NCBI RefSeq assembly: GCF_024508665.1
Contig: NZ_JANINP010000003.1
Span: 248,001-312,000, forward strand
Direction: 5' to 3'
Length of the DNA: 64,000 bases
DNA from: Sphingomonas sp.
GTDB lineage: Bacteria > Pseudomonadota > Alphaproteobacteria > Sphingomonadales > Sphingomonadaceae
Notes under the pieces: generated by a model
What the model saw: the letters and a program-made list of their open reading frames with translations, nothing else
Told to the model about the DNA's origin: nothing
Database searches by the model: none
Position numbers and translations under genes: made by a program
Shown here: piece by piece, positions 62,072-64,000 of the stretch
Layout of the letters: each line of letters begins with the position of its first letter
How positions within the stretch are numbered: position 1 is the stretch's first letter

Positions 62072-63523
62072 CTGACTTACGACCTCCTCATCGCCGGCGG
62101 CGGAATCAACGGATGCGCGATCGCCCGCGAAGCGTCGCTGCTCGGGCTGAAGGTCCTGCTCGTCGAACGCGACGACCTCGCCAGTCACACCTCATCGGCC
62201 TCGACCAAGCTGATCCATGGCGGGCTGCGCTATCTCGAATATTACGACTTCCGGCTGGTTGCCGAGGCGTTGCGCGAGCGCGAATTGCTGGTGCACGCGG
62301 CGCCGCACATCATCCGCCCGCTGCGCTTCGTCCTGCCGCAGGAGAATGCCGTGCGGCCGTGGTGGATGGTTCGGATCGGGCTCTATCTCTACGACATGCT
62401 CGGCGGGAAGATGAGCCTGCCGCGCTCGCGCGGACTGCGCGCGTCGGACAAGGACTATATCTCGCCGCTCAAGGGCGGCACGAGCGGGTTCGTCTATTCC
62501 GACGCGCAGGTCGATGATTCCCGGCTCACGCTTCTCAACGCAGTCGACGCGCACGCCAATGGCGCCGAGATTTGCACGCGCGTCTCGCTCGACAGTGCGC
62601 GGCGCGAGGGCGATCACTGGACCGCGACCCTGTCCGACGGCCGCACGGTCCAGGCGCGCGCGCTGGTCAATGCGGCGGGGCCCTGGGTCCATCTGATGCT
62701 CAATCGCCTGGGGCTGAACGGCAAGGCAAATGTTCGGCTGGTCAAGGGCAGCCATATCGTGGTGCCCAAGCTCTATGAGGGCGACCACGCCTACATCCTG
62801 CAACTGCCCGACCGCCGCATCATCTTCGCCATTCCCTGGCAAGGTGGGACCGAAATCGGCACCACCGACATTCCGGTCGATGCGCCCGAGGATGCGAAGA
62901 TCACCGACGACGAGATCGCGTATCTGTGCGAGGGCGCGAACCATCATTTCGTCAGGCAGATCACCCCCGCGGACGTGACCTATAAATGGTCGGGCGTGCG
63001 CCCGCTCTATGACGATGGCGCGAGCGAGGCGAAGGCGGTGACGCGCGATTATGTGCTCGAGCTCGACACCAACGGGCCGCCACTGTTGAGCGTGTTCGGC
63101 GGCAAGATCACTACCGGACGCCATCTGGCAGAGGATGCAATGGGCAAGCTCGGTCCCGAGCTGGGGCTGAAGCGCCGTCCGGTGTCGCGCGCGCGCGTCT
63201 TTCCCGGTGGCGCGATCGCCGACTTCGACCAGTTCCTCGCTCAGGTCCGCGCGACCTGGCCATTCCTTGGCGATGATCGTTCGCTGCGCATGGCGCATGC
63301 CTACGGCACGATGCTCGGCGACATGCTCGACAGCGTGACCGACGAGGCAAGCATGGGCGCTGATTTGGGCGGCGGGCTGACCGAGATCGAGGCGCGGTGG
63401 ATGCGCGATAGGGAATGGGCGCGGACCGCCGAGGACGCGCTGATGCGGCGGAGCAAGATCGGCCTGCATCTCAGCGACAAGCAACGCAGCGCGTTCGAAA
63501 AGGGGTGGAACGCGCTGACATGA
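62072..63523 (+). CDS. glpD: glycerol-3-phosphate dehydrogenase, aerobic (probable CTG start)
   Basis: 483 residues from the CTG chosen here. [72 protein letters not shown] is the FAD-binding N-terminus; [47 protein letters not shown] and [17 protein letters not shown] complete it. Between the upstream in-frame stop (62003) and a TTG at 62270 there is no ATG, GTG or TTG, yet the essential dinucleotide motif is coded there. GAGGA lies five and eight bases before CTG codons at 62069 and 62072. The protein oxidises glycerol-3-phosphate at the membrane. Coupled to trhO. Confidence 0.92.
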   Translation: MTYDLLIAGGGINGCAIAREASLLGLKVLLVERDDLASHTSSASTKLIHGGLRYLEYYDFRLVAEALRERELLVHAAPHIIRPLRFVLPQENAVRPWWMVRIGLYLYDMLGGKMSLPRSRGLRASDKDYISPLKGGTSGFVYSDAQVDDSRLTLLNAVDAHANGAEICTRVSLDSARREGDHWTATLSDGRTVQARALVNAAGPWVHLMLNRLGLNGKANVRLVKGSHIVVPKLYEGDHAYILQLPDRRIIFAIPWQGGTEIGTTDIPVDAPEDAKITDDEIAYLCEGANHHFVRQITPADVTYKWSGVRPLYDDGASEAKAVTRDYVLELDTNGPPLLSVFGGKITTGRHLAEDAMGKLGPELGLKRRPVSRARVFPGGAIADFDQFLAQVRATWPFLGDDRSLRMAHAYGTMLGDMLDSVTDEASMGADLGGGLTEIEARWMRDREWARTAEDALMRRSKIGLHLSDKQRSAFEKGWNALT

Positions 63524-64000
63524 TCCGCGTCGCCGCTTTGTATCATTTTGTCCGCTTCCCCGATCCCAGCGCGATACGGGAACCCCTGCTGGCCTTGTGC
63601 GAGGCGCAAGGGATCAGAGGCACGTTGCTGCTCGCACAAGAGGGGATAAACGGCACGATCGCAGGCCCGCCCGATGGAATCGACGCGGTGGTCGCCCATA
63701 TCCGCGCGCTACCCGGTTGCAGCGGCCTGCAAGTCAAGACCGCGACTGCGGAGACGATGCCGTTCCATCGACTGAAGGTCCGATTGAAGCGCGAGATCGT
63801 GACCATGGGCATGCCCGACATCGACCCGCTGACCGGCGTCGGCCATTACGTGTCCCCGGCCGACTGGAACGCGCTGATCGAACAGCCCGGCACAATGGTG
63901 ATCGACACGCGCAACGATTACGAGGTCAAGATCGGCACCTTCGCCGGTGCGATCGATCCGGAGACCGAAAGCTTTCGCGACTTTCCCGCCTGGGTCGCCG
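63520..64000 (+). CDS. trhO: tRNA uridine(34) hydroxylase (rhodanese-type), 5' part
   Basis: The first 160 codons are present; the gene continues past the right edge. [51 protein letters not shown] and the following [18 protein letters not shown] are the YceA/TrhO N-terminal domain, and the rhodanese domain begins at [16 protein letters not shown]. The catalytic Cys lies beyond the window. It hydroxylates U34 of certain tRNAs. The ATG overlaps the glpD stop as ATGA. Confidence 0.93.
   Translation, partial: MIRVAALYHFVRFPDPSAIREPLLALCEAQGIRGTLLLAQEGINGTIAGPPDGIDAVVAHIRALPGCSGLQVKTATAETMPFHRLKVRLKREIVTMGMPDIDPLTGVGHYVSPADWNALIEQPGTMVIDTRNDYEVKIGTFAGAIDPETESFRDFPAWVA

Noticed and set aside
62270..63523. 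Short glpD beginning at TTG 62270
   Set aside because: It would delete the FAD-binding GGGING fold, which is perfectly encoded upstream in the same frame.

Overview
The window is ordinary chromosomal DNA from a GC-rich alphaproteobacterium, most likely a sphingomonad (Sphingomonas or a close relative). The basis is the gene content: exosortase-A-associated glycan genes, a TonB-dependent receptor, a lipoprotein-type PQQ dehydrogenase, intracellular PHA depolymerase and GlpX-type FBPase, plus the characteristic G/C-rich palindromic repeats between genes. I see no prophage, insertion sequence, integrase, CRISPR array, rRNA or replication origin. Genes are packed tightly and no gene-free gap exceeds about 220 bases.

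Layout. 1-6.4 kb (minus strand): an S9-like peptidase fragment, a CocE/NonD hydrolase, a CPBP membrane protease, glpX, and a translationally coupled HAD-dapD-glutaminyl cyclotransferase operon. 6.4-10.3 kb: an LLM-class flavin oxidoreductase and a PepSY/response regulator/histidine kinase operon. 10.5-16.8 kb: a DUF2945 stress protein, ABC-F ATPase (Uup type), tRNA-Gly(CCC), DUF488 with a UDG-family protein, a lipoprotein-CYTH-CinA-like operon, and map. 16.8-24.2 kb: sterol-desaturase-type hydroxylase, quinohemoprotein dehydrogenase, XRE regulator divergent from an alpha/beta hydrolase, and an S41 peptidase divergent from a MarR regulator. 24.3-36.2 kb: glnB-glnA with an intrinsic terminator, a TonB-dependent receptor, the blaI-type/M56 protease operon, a TonB-like envelope protein, quinone oxidoreductase, aldehyde dehydrogenase and an SLC13 permease. 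36.2-38.5 kb: small conserved unknowns and an S24 repressor facing a two-gene small-protein operon. 38.5-43.4 kb: an exosortase-A-associated polysaccharide/glycosylation cluster. 43.5-47.7 kb: DJ-1/PfpI protein divergent from topoisomerase IB-MscS, and a VOC protein divergent from a TetR regulator. 47.7-58.6 kb: putA, MaoC hydratase, thiolase, DUF805, PNPOx-like protein, phaZ, ABC exporter and a saccharopine-dehydrogenase-like reductase. 58.6-64 kb: two tandem paralogous membrane proteins, rnr, an exported basic/aromatic protein, glpD and the start of trhO.

The most useful observations are: (i) an intergenic palindromic repeat sits in frame inside the catalytic domain of RNase R; (ii) two genes (glpD and the CYTH gene) encode conserved N-termini that have no in-frame ATG, GTG or TTG, so CTG or another non-canonical start is likely; (iii) the BlaI-type operator core TACATTTGTA occurs twice before blaI and once more on the start region of an S41 peptidase 7 kb away, suggesting a small shared regulon; (iv) a 41-codon gene is translationally coupled to the exosortase-A-associated ligase; (v) divergent stress-sigma-like promoters share the palindrome GTTCCGGAAC; (vi) two families of composite palindromes occupy five of the roomier convergent gene junctions.

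All function calls rest on reading translations and motifs by eye; no database search was run.
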